Source: Chamaesiphon minutus PCC 6605 | GTDB taxonomy: Bacteria > Cyanobacteriota > Cyanobacteriia > Cyanobacteriales > Chamaesiphonaceae | Direction of reading: 5' to 3' | Length of the DNA: 64,000 nt | Assembly: GCF_000317145.1 (NCBI RefSeq) | Contig: NC_019697.1 | Location: 6,003,889 to 6,067,888 of the forward strand | Shown: in pieces, positions 1-9,028 of the stretch | Numbering within the stretch: position 1 is the first letter of the stretch | How the letters are laid out: each line of letters begins with the position of its first letter | Made by a program: the position numbers and the translations under genes | The notes under the pieces: generated by a model | Databases searched by the model: none | What the model saw: the letters and a program-made list of their open reading frames with translations, nothing else | What the model was told of the DNA's origin: nothing

Positions 1-105
1 TTTATCTATGAGCTTTCGCTGTTCTTCTACCAGCCGTCGCAAACCTTCTACCTCTGTGCTTGGGGTACTCGCTTGGGCTGGACTAGTATCGCTGTTTATA
101 CTCAT
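1..105 (-). CDS. N-terminus of a hypothetical protein, cut by window edge
   Basis: An open frame reads leftward from an ATG at 103-105 to the window edge, giving 35 residues that begin MSINSDTSPAQ. After a Ser/Thr/Pro-rich start the residues turn into a charged, probably helical stretch (EVEGLRRLVEEQRKLIDK) that looks like the beginning of a coiled coil. A purine run AAAGAG lies directly before the ATG, closer than a normal Shine-Dalgarno spacing. The family cannot be named from so little sequence; the main reason to accept it is the uninterrupted frame and coil-like composition. Confidence 0.5.
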   Translation of the reverse strand, partial: MSINSDTSPAQASTPSTEVEGLRRLVEEQRKLIDK

Positions 106-285
106 CTCTTTGTTAAACCAGATTTTTGCTCTTTTTGCAACCCCCTGATTTACCAGCGGTTATTGAGACGTTACCAAGTAAAATCATTTAAAAACGCATG
201 ACGGCTGGCGTATCAGCGGATGGAATTGCCAAATAACCACATGCATAATATGACGATCCGTTCCTCTGCATAAGCTGGTTAGGCT

Positions 286-1278
286 TTACATTTGGTCTAG
301 ACTTAAACCTAATGCACTACCTAGCACATACCAAATATTTTGCCATCTTACTTTAACAAGATCGGTATCTACATAGCTTGTCTCATGATTTCCTCTACGA
401 AGTAACTTGCCATTGCCAATATAGCTTATTTCAAATTCTCTCATGCGAAGTTTACTCATCTCACTTAGCAACGCTGTAAGTAGTGGATGAACATATACAG
501 GATCGTCAGCTACTACTAAAAATTCGTCAAATAAATGTGAATAATTAATAATGTGTTTACCTAATTCAATGCTATACAACTCTTCAGAAATAGTATTAAT
601 TCTAATTTCACCCTTGTCATATTCTTTGACTAGACCGTTAAGATGTTCTATCTCATAACCATGTTCGGGATCGTGAAATACAAAGACAGTGATAAAAGAT
701 TTTTCATGTAACCATTCAATGGAAGAAAATATAATTTTTTCCAAAGATTGGATTTTAAATTCTTTTTGAGGATACAATTTCTTGTAGAATTGTAATAACT
801 TGGCATTTTCTTGACAAATAAATGGATAGTCAACATACATTACTCGGTATTTAGCAGGCTCTCTCTGCATCCGCTCCTGATAAATTGTTCTAACTTCCTC
901 TACACATGCTGCTGAGTTTCGATTTATCTCCCTGCCTGTAAACCTTAACACCACATACCCTGCACGAGAAAGATAACGCTGTCTTACTGCATCCTTTTCT
1001 AATTGCTCACGAGTTGAATGGTAAGCATGTCCATCTAATTCAATAATTAATCGAGCATCTTTGAGTATAAAATCTACCCTGTAACGGCTATGTTTTTCTT
1101 TATCTCCAAACCATTGTTCATTTTCGATAAGGGTGGCTAAATCGCCAAGTTCTCTACTAAATTCTGCTTCAATATGTGATTGTCCACGATCTTTATACCA
1201 GTTCGGAGCACTCTTCGGTTGTCCTATATGCTTCATAGTATTCTCTATAGTCTTGTCAATCCTACTATTAAACCCCAT
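286..1278 (-). CDS. DUF559-type (PD-(D/E)XK, Vsr-like) nuclease-fold protein
   Basis: The protein is 330 aa from the ATG at 1278; a TTG at 1311 would add 11 residues but has no ribosome-binding site. Residues 65-140 match the DUF559/Vsr-like restriction-endonuclease fold: YRVDF (Asp69), then IELDGHAYH (Glu80, Asp82), a basic helix and VVLRFTGREI. These are the metal-binding acidic residues of the fold. The remaining 190 C-terminal residues are not recognised and contain no clear domain. DUF559 modules are common as stand-alone proteins in cyanobacteria and their substrates are mostly unknown, so a nuclease role is inferred from fold only. The gene stands alone, divergent from the peptidase gene that follows. 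Base composition is a little more AT-rich than its neighbours. Confidence 0.8.
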   Translation of the reverse strand: MGFNSRIDKTIENTMKHIGQPKSAPNWYKDRGQSHIEAEFSRELGDLATLIENEQWFGDKEKHSRYRVDFILKDARLIIELDGHAYHSTREQLEKDAVRQRYLSRAGYVVLRFTGREINRNSAACVEEVRTIYQERMQREPAKYRVMYVDYPFICQENAKLLQFYKKLYPQKEFKIQSLEKIIFSSIEWLHEKSFITVFVFHDPEHGYEIEHLNGLVKEYDKGEIRINTISEELYSIELGKHIINYSHLFDEFLVVADDPVYVHPLLTALLSEMSKLRMREFEISYIGNGKLLRRGNHETSYVDTDLVKVRWQNIWYVLGSALGLSLDQM

Positions 1279-1410
1279 ATATGCGATCGAGCGTAAACTG
1301 TCGATCTGCAATAAGTGGGCGAAAGGCTCCCAATTTCAGTCTTTCAGGATAAACGACAACATTGATGAAATCGATCGATAATGTAGATGGTGTTTATCTA
1401 TCGTTCGCTC

Positions 1411-3441
1411 ATGCAACCGCCACACGCAGCCAAGCTAGCTCACCAGATCGAGATTCATGGCGATACGATCGTCGATGATTATTTCTGGCTGCGCGATCGA
1501 GATAATCCGCAAACGATGGAGTATCTTAAAGCAGAGAACGAGTACACAGAGAAAGTCTTAGAGCCACACGCAGAACTCAGAGAGAGCTTGTTCCAAGAGC
1601 TAAAAGCGCGAGTCAAGGAAGACGATAACAGCGTACCCGTCAAAAAAGGTGATTATTACTATTACTCCAGAGTTGCTGCTGGTAAACAATACAGCATTCA
1701 TTGCCGCAAAAAAGGCGATCTAAATAGTTCTGAAGAAATCATCTTAGATGAAAATCAGCTTGCTGAAGGTAAGCCTTATTTTCAGCTTGGCACATTTGGC
1801 GTCAGTCCCAACCATCAACTCCTAGCCTATTCCGAAGATATCGATGGCTCGGAGACATATACACTGCGGATTAAAAATCTTAACACGGGCGAGCTGTTGC
1901 CTGAAACGATCGCCAATACTTACTATTCGCTAGAGTGGGTAAAAGATAATCAGACTTTCTATTACACCGTTTTAGATGAAAACTTGCGCCCTTATCGGCT
2001 GTATCGACATACATTAGAACAGCCGAGCGAGCGAGATGAGTTAATCTACGAAGAAAAAGATTCGCAGTTTTTTGTCGGCTGTGGCAAATCCCGCGACGAT
2101 CGCTATATCTTCCTCACCACTGATGGTAAAATCACCAGCGAGCAATATTTTGTTTCAGCCGACGATCCACACGGTAGTTTTTCGATCGTCACACCCCGCC
2201 AGAAAGGGCATGAATATAGCATCAGCCATCATCAGGGCTATTTTTATATTCTTACCAATGACAACGCCCAGAACTTCCGCATTATGCGGACGCTGGTAGA
2301 ACAACCACAGCAGCAGTACTGGGAAGAATATATTGCCCACGATCCCGATCGATTAATTGAAGGATTCGACGAATTTAAAGATTACTTCATTATTAGCGAA
2401 CGTTATCAAGGTTTGGGACAATTACGTGCGATCGAGATCCAGAGTCAAACATCGCATTATCTAGAATTCAACGATCCCACGTATCTAGTATTTGGTGCAG
2501 CTAATCCAGAATACGATACCCAGACATTCCGGTTTGGCTATACCTCGCTAGTCTCACCGATGACGGTATTTGAGTACGATCTGCAATCGCGATCTAAGAC
2601 AATTCTCAAGCAAAATGAGATTCCAGGGGGTTACGATCCCAGCCAGTACCAGTCCGAGCGAATTTTTGCGCGTTCTCACGACAGTGTAGAAGTACCGATC
2701 TCGATCGTCTATCGTAAAGATTTTAAACGCGATGGTACGCAGCCGCTCTATCTCTATGGCTACGGCTCTTACGGGATGAGTCTAGATCCAGGATTTTCCA
2801 CCAATCGACTCAGTTTGCTCGATCGCGGTTTTGTCTATGCGATCGCGCATATTCGCGGCGGTTCGGAGTTGGGGCGACATTGGTATGAGTCGGGTAAATT
2901 CTTGCAGAAAAAGAACACCTTTTTAGATTTTGTGGCTTGTGCCGAACACCTAATTGCCGAAAACTATACCAGCGCGGGTAATATTGCGATCGCGGGTGGT
3001 AGTGCGGGTGGGTTGCTAGTCGGCGCGACGATTAATCTCAAACCCGAACTATTTAAAGCCGCGATCGCTCAAGTACCATTTGTAGATGTGCTGAATACGA
3101 TGCTGGATGCCGATTTGCCCCTGACGCAGTTGGAGTATGACGAGTGGGGGAATCCCGCCGATGAGGAGTTTTATCGCTATATCCGTTCCTATTCGCCTTA
3201 CGATAATGTCGAAGCGAAAGCTTATCCACATCTATTAATTACGGCGGGATTAAACGATCCGCGTGTGACTTATTGGGAGCCTGCGAAGTGGACGGCAAAA
3301 TTGCGATCGCTCAAAACCGACAATAATTTACTCTTGCTCAAAACCAATCTAGATTCTGGACATGGCGGCGCATCGGGACGCTATGAATATCTCAAAGATA
3401 TCGCTTTGGAATATACTTTTCTGCTGACTGTTTTCGATTGA
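1411..3441 (+). CDS. ptrB: Prolyl oligopeptidase-family serine protease (oligopeptidase B type)
   Basis: This is a 676-aa S9A peptidase that cleaves short peptides, in this subfamily after basic residues, in the cytoplasm or periplasm. The first two-thirds is the beta-propeller (DDYFWLRDRDNP near the start is typical), and the C-terminal third is the alpha/beta hydrolase domain. The catalytic triad is visible: Ser531 in GGSAGG, Asp616 in LNDPRV and His651 in SGHGG. Length fits oligopeptidase B (about 680-720 aa). An upstream ATG at 1387 is in frame, but MQPPHAAKLAH at 1411 matches the usual family start, so 1411 is preferred. No signal peptide is seen. It is transcribed alone; a repeat element starts 9 bases after the stop. 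Substrate preference is inferred from family resemblance. Confidence 0.9.
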   Translation: MQPPHAAKLAHQIEIHGDTIVDDYFWLRDRDNPQTMEYLKAENEYTEKVLEPHAELRESLFQELKARVKEDDNSVPVKKGDYYYYSRVAAGKQYSIHCRKKGDLNSSEEIILDENQLAEGKPYFQLGTFGVSPNHQLLAYSEDIDGSETYTLRIKNLNTGELLPETIANTYYSLEWVKDNQTFYYTVLDENLRPYRLYRHTLEQPSERDELIYEEKDSQFFVGCGKSRDDRYIFLTTDGKITSEQYFVSADDPHGSFSIVTPRQKGHEYSISHHQGYFYILTNDNAQNFRIMRTLVEQPQQQYWEEYIAHDPDRLIEGFDEFKDYFIISERYQGLGQLRAIEIQSQTSHYLEFNDPTYLVFGAANPEYDTQTFRFGYTSLVSPMTVFEYDLQSRSKTILKQNEIPGGYDPSQYQSERIFARSHDSVEVPISIVYRKDFKRDGTQPLYLYGYGSYGMSLDPGFSTNRLSLLDRGFVYAIAHIRGGSELGRHWYESGKFLQKKNTFLDFVACAEHLIAENYTSAGNIAIAGGSAGGLLVGATINLKPELFKAAIAQVPFVDVLNTMLDADLPLTQLEYDEWGNPADEEFYRYIRSYSPYDNVEAKAYPHLLITAGLNDPRVTYWEPAKWTAKLRSLKTDNNLLLLKTNLDSGHGGASGRYEYLKDIALEYTFLLTVFD

Positions 3442-3449
3442 TTACTTTC

Positions 3450-3553
3450 CAATCCGGTTCGGTTAGTCAGCGACTGAAGTCGCCGCTAGTGATGCAAAGT
3501 CCGCCTTCGCGGACTAAAACTGCAACAGATATTGGTTTAGCCGAATCGTATTA
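3450..3553. repeat. MITE-like repeat, copy A (CAATAC/TCGG-end family)
   Basis: A 104-bp element with degenerate inverted ends: left CAATCCGGTTCGGTTAG, right (reversed) AATACGATTCGGCTAAA. The interior holds two small hairpins, GCGACT/AGTCGC (3470-3483) and AGTCCG/CGGACT (3498-3515), joined by CGCTAGTGATGCA. The same interior occurs at 8849-8982 and 10640-10690. It begins 9 bases after the peptidase stop codon, so its hairpins may also act as a transcription terminator. No flanking target duplication is visible here. Confidence 0.6.
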
Positions 3554-3569
3554 AACTACCTCTATGTAA

Positions 3570-3767
3570 TCAAGAAGAATGTTGGACTCGATCGTCGATA
3601 AGTTTGGTATCTGCTTCTTTGCCATTACTTACTTCAACGATCTTACTCGAATCTTCATCGAACAAGTAGGGGCAAGCTGCTTTTAAATTATATAAAAACT
3701 GTTCTGGAGCGATCGGTTCAAAGTGATTGGCAAATACTTTCTCAAATTCTTTAGGATCTAAGGGCAT
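3570..3767 (-). CDS. Small hypothetical protein
   Basis: A 65-aa acidic protein with an ATG start. It begins MPLDPKEFEKVFANHFEP and contains a single Cys-Pro-Tyr segment (AACPYLFDED). It has no transmembrane segment, signal peptide or recognised motif. It lies between two repeats (the MITE copy at 3450-3553 and the palindrome at 3799-3834), downstream of and in the same direction as the HEAT-repeat gene. Codon choice and a natural amino-acid composition argue for a real gene, but no homologue can be named. Function unknown. Confidence 0.5.
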   Translation of the reverse strand: MPLDPKEFEKVFANHFEPIAPEQFLYNLKAACPYLFDEDSSKIVEVSNGKEADTKLIDDRVQHSS

Positions 3768-3798
3768 AGCTATATATTATCCATTGTTAACAGAGAAT

Positions 3799-3834
3799 GT
3801 GAGTAGGGGCAATTCATGAATTGCCCCTACTCAC
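3799..3834. repeat. 36-bp perfect palindrome with AATTCATGAATT core
   Basis: The 36 bases are an exact inverted repeat with no loop, arms beginning GTGAGTAGGGGCAATTCA. It lies between the HEAT-repeat gene and the 65-aa gene on the minus strand, so transcribed RNA would form a strong hairpin; there is no T-tract. A second palindrome with the same core is at 63754-63805. Confidence 0.85.
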
Positions 3835-3841
3835 TTGTTTG

Positions 3842-5842
3842 CTATATTTCTGAGGTGGTGTTTCCTAACAGAATATCTCGCAATCGACGACGGGGTGGCT
3901 CGAATAATGGATGAGATCGATCGCTAAAATCGGGATTGTATAATCCTTCTTTTTCTTGAATTTTTGATATAGCATCCAATGCACACTCAACATAAGTTTG
4001 ACGATGAGCAGACCACAACTGGGGCATAAGTCCGAGTCTACCATCATCAGAAAATATATTAAAAACCGAGCGTCCTAAATTTGGGCAGTCGGTCAAAATT
4101 TCGAGTATTGCCATTTTTGCTGCATCTGTACCAATTGTTGCTAAAGATCTAGTCGCATCTTCCGGTTCATCATAATAAGCAAAGGCATCCGATTTGATGA
4201 TTTTCTGAAGAGTAGGAATTGCGCGATCGCTACCAATTTCACTCAATCTGAAAATATTCGGACATAAATGGCCAACATTATTCGCGATCGCTTCGATTAG
4301 AGAACTTTCGGCAGTTTCTAAAAACTTCATTGTTACTTCTCGATCGTGATAAAATTCATTAAGTATTTCTTCGCTAGTTCCTAATTGATGACATTGTTTC
4401 AATTCCCAAATTAAAGTTGCTACTAATTCAGGATTGCTGGCTAGCTTTAATACTATCGGAAATACTGCTACACTTCCTAATTCAATTAGACTCACTACTG
4501 CTGATACTCGAATCTCGACATCTGGATCGTCAAGTAGTGTTAATAGAGTGGGTAAATCGTCAGGCTCTTTATTTTCCTCTATTATCTGCCACTGATATGC
4601 TTCTCTTTCTGATAGCTGACCAATGACTCGATCTCGATTTTCTGGATCTAGATCGTTGATATATTTGATGATTGGTTGGATAGCTAATATCGCTCTATCG
4701 ATTAATTGGGGCGTAATATTTATTGGATTATAGATAGATGTACTAAGATAGATAATCTCTCGAATGCCACAAGTAATTTTTATCTGCACGTCCAAATCTG
4801 GATCGTCAATTACACTTAATAAAATTGATAAATTCCGATCGACAATCGGAACATCCCAAACAACTAAAGCCATCGCAGCACGTCTTCGGACGACTGGATC
4901 GTAGCTATGAATCGCACCTTCGATCGCTGTTAATGTCCGATCTCCATCTAGCCTAAATAAAGCTTGTACGATCTTGTCAAAGGGGCTATCAAATTCATCA
5001 TCTGCTGATACCCAATATATTGATTGATGCAGCCAATCGAAGACTTTTTCTCCGCCAATATGTTCTAGTGCTGCGATTACTTCACTTCGAGGCCGATCTG
5101 TTTCATAAAACAAGTCAATTAAATGCTCTACCATTACTGGATCGGCAATATAACCTAATCCTTGAATCCACTCGCTGTCAGACCATCTATGCTTACACGT
5201 ATAGAGAACCTCGCGTAGCTCAGATATAGATGCCTCTGTACCAATTTTTGCTAAAGCCTCGATTGAGTTACCTTCTGTATTGCAATTTCTTAGATCTCCA
5301 CTCCGTAATAGATCTCCCAAGACTTCGATCGCTTCTACTGGAGCTAAATCGACTATCATTTCTGCGGCTCGATCGTACCGCTGAGGATGATTTAACTCTT
5401 CAATCAATAAATATACTGCTAGATCTCGATCGATATGAATAATAGTTGCTATTGCCGAGTCAATCTCCTGATGCCCTTCATAAGTATTGGGAAATTGATG
5501 GTTGAAGATGAAAATCTCTTGGAGATAGGGTAATGCAGCGTTAGACTTAGTTTCTCGCCAGAGGTTAATTTTGAGGCGAGTAGGAATTTCTAATCGCTCG
5601 ATCCCATCAACGACGATCTTTTGTAATTCTGGAGCCAGCGAGCTAGTTAAACTAGCACCGAGATTGAGATCTACTTCTAATGCCAAATTGACGATTCTCA
5701 GTGCCAAATCTGGATCGGTTATATGCGTTAAGAGACTGGCAACTTCTGCGGTTCGATCGAGATGATTGAGATAATTAGATTGCAGTTCGCGGTTAGTTAG
5801 CTGACTGAGTAATGAAATTGTGAGCGCGGGATAGGTATCCAT
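3842..5842 (-). CDS. Large HEAT-repeat protein
   Basis: A 666-aa protein built almost wholly of alpha-helical repeats of about 30-40 residues, many with the HEAT signature of Asp-Pro, Val-Arg and Ala-Leu (DPVVRRRAAMALVVWD, DPDVEIRVSAVVSLIELG, TEASISELREVL). Such armadillo/HEAT solenoids are protein-protein interaction scaffolds; in cyanobacteria the PBS-lyase HEAT-like family includes phycobilisome lyases but also many unrelated scaffolds. The start ATG at 5842 is clear. No transmembrane segment or catalytic domain is visible. It is not beside phycobilisome genes, so a lyase role should not be assumed. The partner is unknown. Confidence 0.75.
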   Translation of the reverse strand: MDTYPALTISLLSQLTNRELQSNYLNHLDRTAEVASLLTHITDPDLALRIVNLALEVDLNLGASLTSSLAPELQKIVVDGIERLEIPTRLKINLWRETKSNAALPYLQEIFIFNHQFPNTYEGHQEIDSAIATIIHIDRDLAVYLLIEELNHPQRYDRAAEMIVDLAPVEAIEVLGDLLRSGDLRNCNTEGNSIEALAKIGTEASISELREVLYTCKHRWSDSEWIQGLGYIADPVMVEHLIDLFYETDRPRSEVIAALEHIGGEKVFDWLHQSIYWVSADDEFDSPFDKIVQALFRLDGDRTLTAIEGAIHSYDPVVRRRAAMALVVWDVPIVDRNLSILLSVIDDPDLDVQIKITCGIREIIYLSTSIYNPINITPQLIDRAILAIQPIIKYINDLDPENRDRVIGQLSEREAYQWQIIEENKEPDDLPTLLTLLDDPDVEIRVSAVVSLIELGSVAVFPIVLKLASNPELVATLIWELKQCHQLGTSEEILNEFYHDREVTMKFLETAESSLIEAIANNVGHLCPNIFRLSEIGSDRAIPTLQKIIKSDAFAYYDEPEDATRSLATIGTDAAKMAILEILTDCPNLGRSVFNIFSDDGRLGLMPQLWSAHRQTYVECALDAISKIQEKEGLYNPDFSDRSHPLFEPPRRRLRDILLGNTTSEI

Positions 5843-5982
5843 GTGACATTTAGGAATTCTCCATGCGTAACGACAATTTCAATATAACACTCGACTCGAT
5901 CGAACCAGGCGGTTCCCATTACGTCATTGCAATCTTCTGTCTTTCAGGGCTAACGATCGATTATCAATTCTCGAACTAACCT

Positions 5983-6888
5983 CTATCTTTGTCTATCCCT
6001 CGGATTGATCAACTCACTCAAACCCTCACCCAACAACGATAAACCAGTCACCATCAGCGTCAACGCCAACCCTGGAAATAGTGTCGTCCACCAAATCCCC
6101 GTCGAGAGTGCGGGTAAAGCTTGCTTGAGATCGTGTCCCCATTCAGCTACTTCGTCGGGCAAACCCAAACCTAGAAAACCCAAACCACCCAAGACGAGGA
6201 TTGCATCGGCAGCATTGAGGGTAAATAATACGGGGACGCTTTGCACCACGTTGGCAAATAGATATTTTGTCAGGACGTGGCGGGTAGATGCGCCTAGAGC
6301 CTGCGCTGCTTCGACAAACATTTGTGTCTTTAGGCTCGCCGTCTGATTGCGGACGACTCGAAAGTATTGGGGAATATAGGAAATGCTCAACGCGATCGCG
6401 GCATTAAAGACACCTTTGCCGACGATAAACGCCAATGTTACCGATAATAATAACCCTGGTAACGTGTAAATCGTATCCATCACGAATAGTAAAACTCGAT
6501 CGAGATTGCCGCCTAAATAGCCGCTGACCATCCCTAACGGTACGCCGATGAGCAAACTCATCAAAGTGGCCAAAACTACTACTTGTAGAGCCGCCTGAGT
6601 CCCAAACAGCGTCCGCGAAAATACGTCGTAGCCCTCCCGACTCGTTCCAAACCAATGTTGCGCTGAGGGAGCTTGATTGATGGGGTTATATGGTGGCATC
6701 GGCGAACCCAACAAATCTTGCGGATCTTGGAGTAATCCGATTGCCTGTAATAATGGTGCGAAAATGGCGATCGCGATGAAGCTAGCTGTAATAATTAGCC
6801 CTAATGCTAGCAATTGGGTGGAGAGCCGATCTCGACGTTTGGCGAAGAGTTGTTTGACAGATCCGAGCGAAATTTTACTGACAGCCAT
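5983..6888 (-). CDS. ABC transporter permease, DppC/OppC family
   Basis: A 301-aa inner-membrane permease of the peptide/nickel type. It has an N-terminal cytoplasmic segment, one transmembrane helix (about residues 25-50), the substrate-side loop with QHWFGTSREGYDVFSRTLFG, typical of the DppC family, then five further helices. The EAA motif that contacts the ATPase is EAAQALGASTRHVL. It ends INPRDRQR, a standard DppC terminus. Dipeptide-type importers need a second permease, one or two ATPases and a binding protein. None of these is adjacent, so the subunits are dispersed, as often in cyanobacteria. Substrate cannot be deduced. Confidence 0.88.
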   Translation of the reverse strand: MAVSKISLGSVKQLFAKRRDRLSTQLLALGLIITASFIAIAIFAPLLQAIGLLQDPQDLLGSPMPPYNPINQAPSAQHWFGTSREGYDVFSRTLFGTQAALQVVVLATLMSLLIGVPLGMVSGYLGGNLDRVLLFVMDTIYTLPGLLLSVTLAFIVGKGVFNAAIALSISYIPQYFRVVRNQTASLKTQMFVEAAQALGASTRHVLTKYLFANVVQSVPVLFTLNAADAILVLGGLGFLGLGLPDEVAEWGHDLKQALPALSTGIWWTTLFPGLALTLMVTGLSLLGEGLSELINPRDRQR

Positions 6889-7066
6889 ATAGCAGTTTGC
6901 GGCGATCTACGAACGGTTCATTTACTATATGACAAATGGCGTCCCGATCGCCTGTTTATGTTTCCAAAGCACGAGCGAGTCCGCTAAATTTTTAGGCTAA
7001 TACCAAATTTAAACATCAATAGCGACAAATGAGCGAGCAGACTCTAGATACAGTAAAGGTTTGGTA

Positions 7067-7097
7067 ATCCAAAATCCAAAATCCAAAATCCAAAATC
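7067..7097. repeat. Heptanucleotide tandem array (ATCCAAA)
   Basis: Four and a half head-to-tail copies of the 7-mer ATCCAAA sit in the 278-bp gap between the divergent permease and homoserine dehydrogenase genes, about 70 bases upstream of the latter. It is one of many intergenic 7-mer arrays in this window. Confidence 0.9.
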
Positions 7098-7166
7098 GTA
7101 AATAATTTGGGTACGTACTAGCTTAAGATCGAAACAGCACGGTAATTCTCTCAAAACGATCGAGTT

Positions 7167-8477
7167 GTGGTTAAAATTGGCATCTTAGGACTGGGAACTG
7201 TTGGTACGGGGACGGTTCAAATATTACGAGATCCCGTAGGTCGGCATCACTTACTCCAATCGATCGAGATTCAGCGGGTGGGCGTGAAATCGATCGATAA
7301 GCCGCGTGCGGTGGATCTGCCTTCGGAGCTGGTAACTACAGATCTCGACTCGATCGTGTCCGACCCCGATATCGATATTATCGTCGAGCTGATGGGTGGG
7401 ATCGAACCCGCGCGGAGTTTGATGCTCAAAGCGATCGCACATGGCAAGCATATCGTCACTGCAAACAAAGCCGTCATTGCTAAATTTGGCGACGAAATCT
7501 TTACTGCGGCCAATCAAGCAGGCGTCTATGTGATGCTAGAAGCGGCTGTCGGCGGCGGAATTCCGGTGATTCAACCCTTGAAACAGTCTTTGGGTGTCAA
7601 CCGGATTCAACGCATCACGGGAATTATCAATGGGACGACTAACTATATCCTGACGCGGATGACTGTCGAGGGTGGTGAATTTGCCGATATCCTCGCCGAC
7701 GCCCAAAAACTTGGCTACGCTGAGGCAGATCCGACCGCTGATGTCGATGGATTGGATGCGGGGGATAAAATTGCAATTTTGGCATCGCTGGCGTTTGGGG
7801 GCAGAATCAAGCGCGATGATGTGTACTGCGAGGGCATTAGGAAAATTAGCGCGACGGATATTGCCTATGCTGACAAGCTCAATTTTGTCATTAAATTACT
7901 AGCGATCGCCGAACGTGTCGAAAGTGGCGGGGTATCCGTGCGGGTACATCCGACATTCGTACCTAAAGATCGACCTCTAGCGACGGTAAATGGCGTCTAC
8001 AACGCGATTTTAGTCGAGGGCGAACCCTTGGGACAAGTGATGTTATTCGGCCCTGGTGCGGGTGCTGGCGCGACTGCTTCAGCGGTTGTTTCGGATATTC
8101 TGGCGATCGTGGGTGTGATGCAAACTAATTCCAGTCACGAAGATGCTGTAAATTCACCCAATACATCGCTCCATCCCTTGTTAAGCTGTAGCCATAGCCA
8201 CTATAGCGAGATGGCTCCATTATCGAGCTTGCGGAGTAGTTTCTATGTTAGATTTCTGTGTATCGACGTCCCCGGCGTCATCGGCAAACTCGGAACTTGC
8301 TTTGGCGAACATCATGTTAGTATCGAATCGATCGTCCAAACTGGTTTCCAAGGAGATCGCGCCGAAATCGTCGTAGTCACTCACGAAGTCTCTGAAGGTG
8401 ACTTTGAATCTGCACTAGCGGAAATTCGCGGTTTAGATTCGATCGCGAGTATTCCTAGTATTGTTAGAGTACTTTAG
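7167..8477 (+). CDS. hom: Homoserine dehydrogenase
   Basis: A 436-aa NAD(P)-dependent enzyme reducing aspartate semialdehyde to homoserine, the branch to threonine and methionine. Order of domains: N-terminal Rossmann fold with GLGTVGTG (residues 7-14), the homoserine dehydrogenase catalytic domain (GIINGTTNYILTRM; GYAEADPTADVDGLDAGDK carries the conserved Asp and Lys), and a C-terminal ACT domain (residues about 350-436, VPGVIGKLG) that normally senses threonine. The start is a GTG at 7167; there is no in-frame ATG nearby and VKIGILGLG begins the fold exactly. The TAG stop is embedded in a heptamer repeat that begins at the gene end. Length equals the usual monofunctional form. Confidence 0.96.
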   Translation: MVKIGILGLGTVGTGTVQILRDPVGRHHLLQSIEIQRVGVKSIDKPRAVDLPSELVTTDLDSIVSDPDIDIIVELMGGIEPARSLMLKAIAHGKHIVTANKAVIAKFGDEIFTAANQAGVYVMLEAAVGGGIPVIQPLKQSLGVNRIQRITGIINGTTNYILTRMTVEGGEFADILADAQKLGYAEADPTADVDGLDAGDKIAILASLAFGGRIKRDDVYCEGIRKISATDIAYADKLNFVIKLLAIAERVESGGVSVRVHPTFVPKDRPLATVNGVYNAILVEGEPLGQVMLFGPGAGAGATASAVVSDILAIVGVMQTNSSHEDAVNSPNTSLHPLLSCSHSHYSEMAPLSSLRSSFYVRFLCIDVPGVIGKLGTCFGEHHVSIESIVQTGFQGDRAEIVVVTHEVSEGDFESALAEIRGLDSIASIPSIVRVL

Positions 8478-8551
8478 GTATTAGGCTTTAGGTTTTAGGC
8501 TTTAGGTATATAGCTATCAACTATCCACTATCCACTATCCACTATCCACTA
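8474..8551. repeat. Two heptanucleotide arrays (TTTAGGC-like and CTATCCA)
   Basis: Immediately at the hom stop codon, TTTAGGN units run to about 8508, followed by five CTATCCA-type units (8516-8551) that end four bases before the next start codon. The hom TAG is itself part of the first unit. The arrays fill the whole gap between hom and the half-exporter gene. Confidence 0.9.
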
Positions 8552-8555
8552 AATT

Positions 8556-8831
8556 ATGGATTGGCAATTACTAGCATTAACTTTCACGACGGTATTCATC
8601 GCGGAAATCGGTGACAAAAGCCAACTAGCCGCGATCGCGTTAGGTGGTAGCACTCAGCATCCTCGTGCTGTATTTTTTGGTTCGGTGGTGGCGTTATTAT
8701 TGGCTAGCTCGATCGGTGTCATAGCAGGTGGCGAAATGGCGGCTTTTTTGCCGACTAAGTTACTCAAAGGCTTGGCTGCGCTCGGTTTTGCACTGCTGGC
8801 GGTGCGACTGTTATGGCCTGATGCGGAGTAG
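8556..8831 (+). CDS. Single-domain UPF0016/GDT1-family cation exporter (hemi-manganese exchanger type)
   Basis: A 91-aa membrane protein of the UPF0016 (TMEM165/GDT1/Mnx) family, which exports Mn2+ or Ca2+. It has three hydrophobic helices and a single copy of the family metal motif, E17-x-G-D-K-S (AEIGDKSQLAAIAL). The full-length family has two such motifs in one chain of about 200 residues; one-motif proteins work as hetero-oligomers of two half-size chains, usually encoded side by side. Here no second half is adjacent: hom lies upstream and a repeat element follows four bases after the stop. Either the partner is elsewhere, or this is a homodimer or decaying copy. Confidence 0.85.
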   Translation: MDWQLLALTFTTVFIAEIGDKSQLAAIALGGSTQHPRAVFFGSVVALLLASSIGVIAGGEMAAFLPTKLLKGLAALGFALLAVRLLWPDAE

Positions 8832-8834
8832 TGA

Positions 8835-8988
8835 CAATACGCATTTTGTTAGTCAGCGACTGTTCGCGAAGCGTTCCCGAAGGGTAGTCGCCGCTGGTGA
8901 TGCAAAGTCCGCCTACGCGGACTAAATATATCAGTCCGCGTAGGCGGACTTCGTATCACTAGCAGCGGTTTCTAACCGCTGAGATTAT
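8835..8988. repeat. MITE-like repeat, copy B
   Basis: About 154 bp. The left end reads CAATACGCATTTTGTTAG and the right end, read in reverse, ATAATCTCAGCGGTTAGA. The interior contains the family core (TCAGCGACT, AGTCGCCGCT, GATGCAAAGTCCGCC). Within it AGTCCGCCTACGCGGACT is followed, after a short AT-rich spacer, by its inverted partner, so this copy looks like two cores facing each other. It fills the region between the exporter gene and the end of the ferric-reductase-like gene. Confidence 0.6.
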
Positions 8989-9028
8989 AGGTAGCAACTT
9001 GGGTTATTTACGAATCGGACGATCGCGA

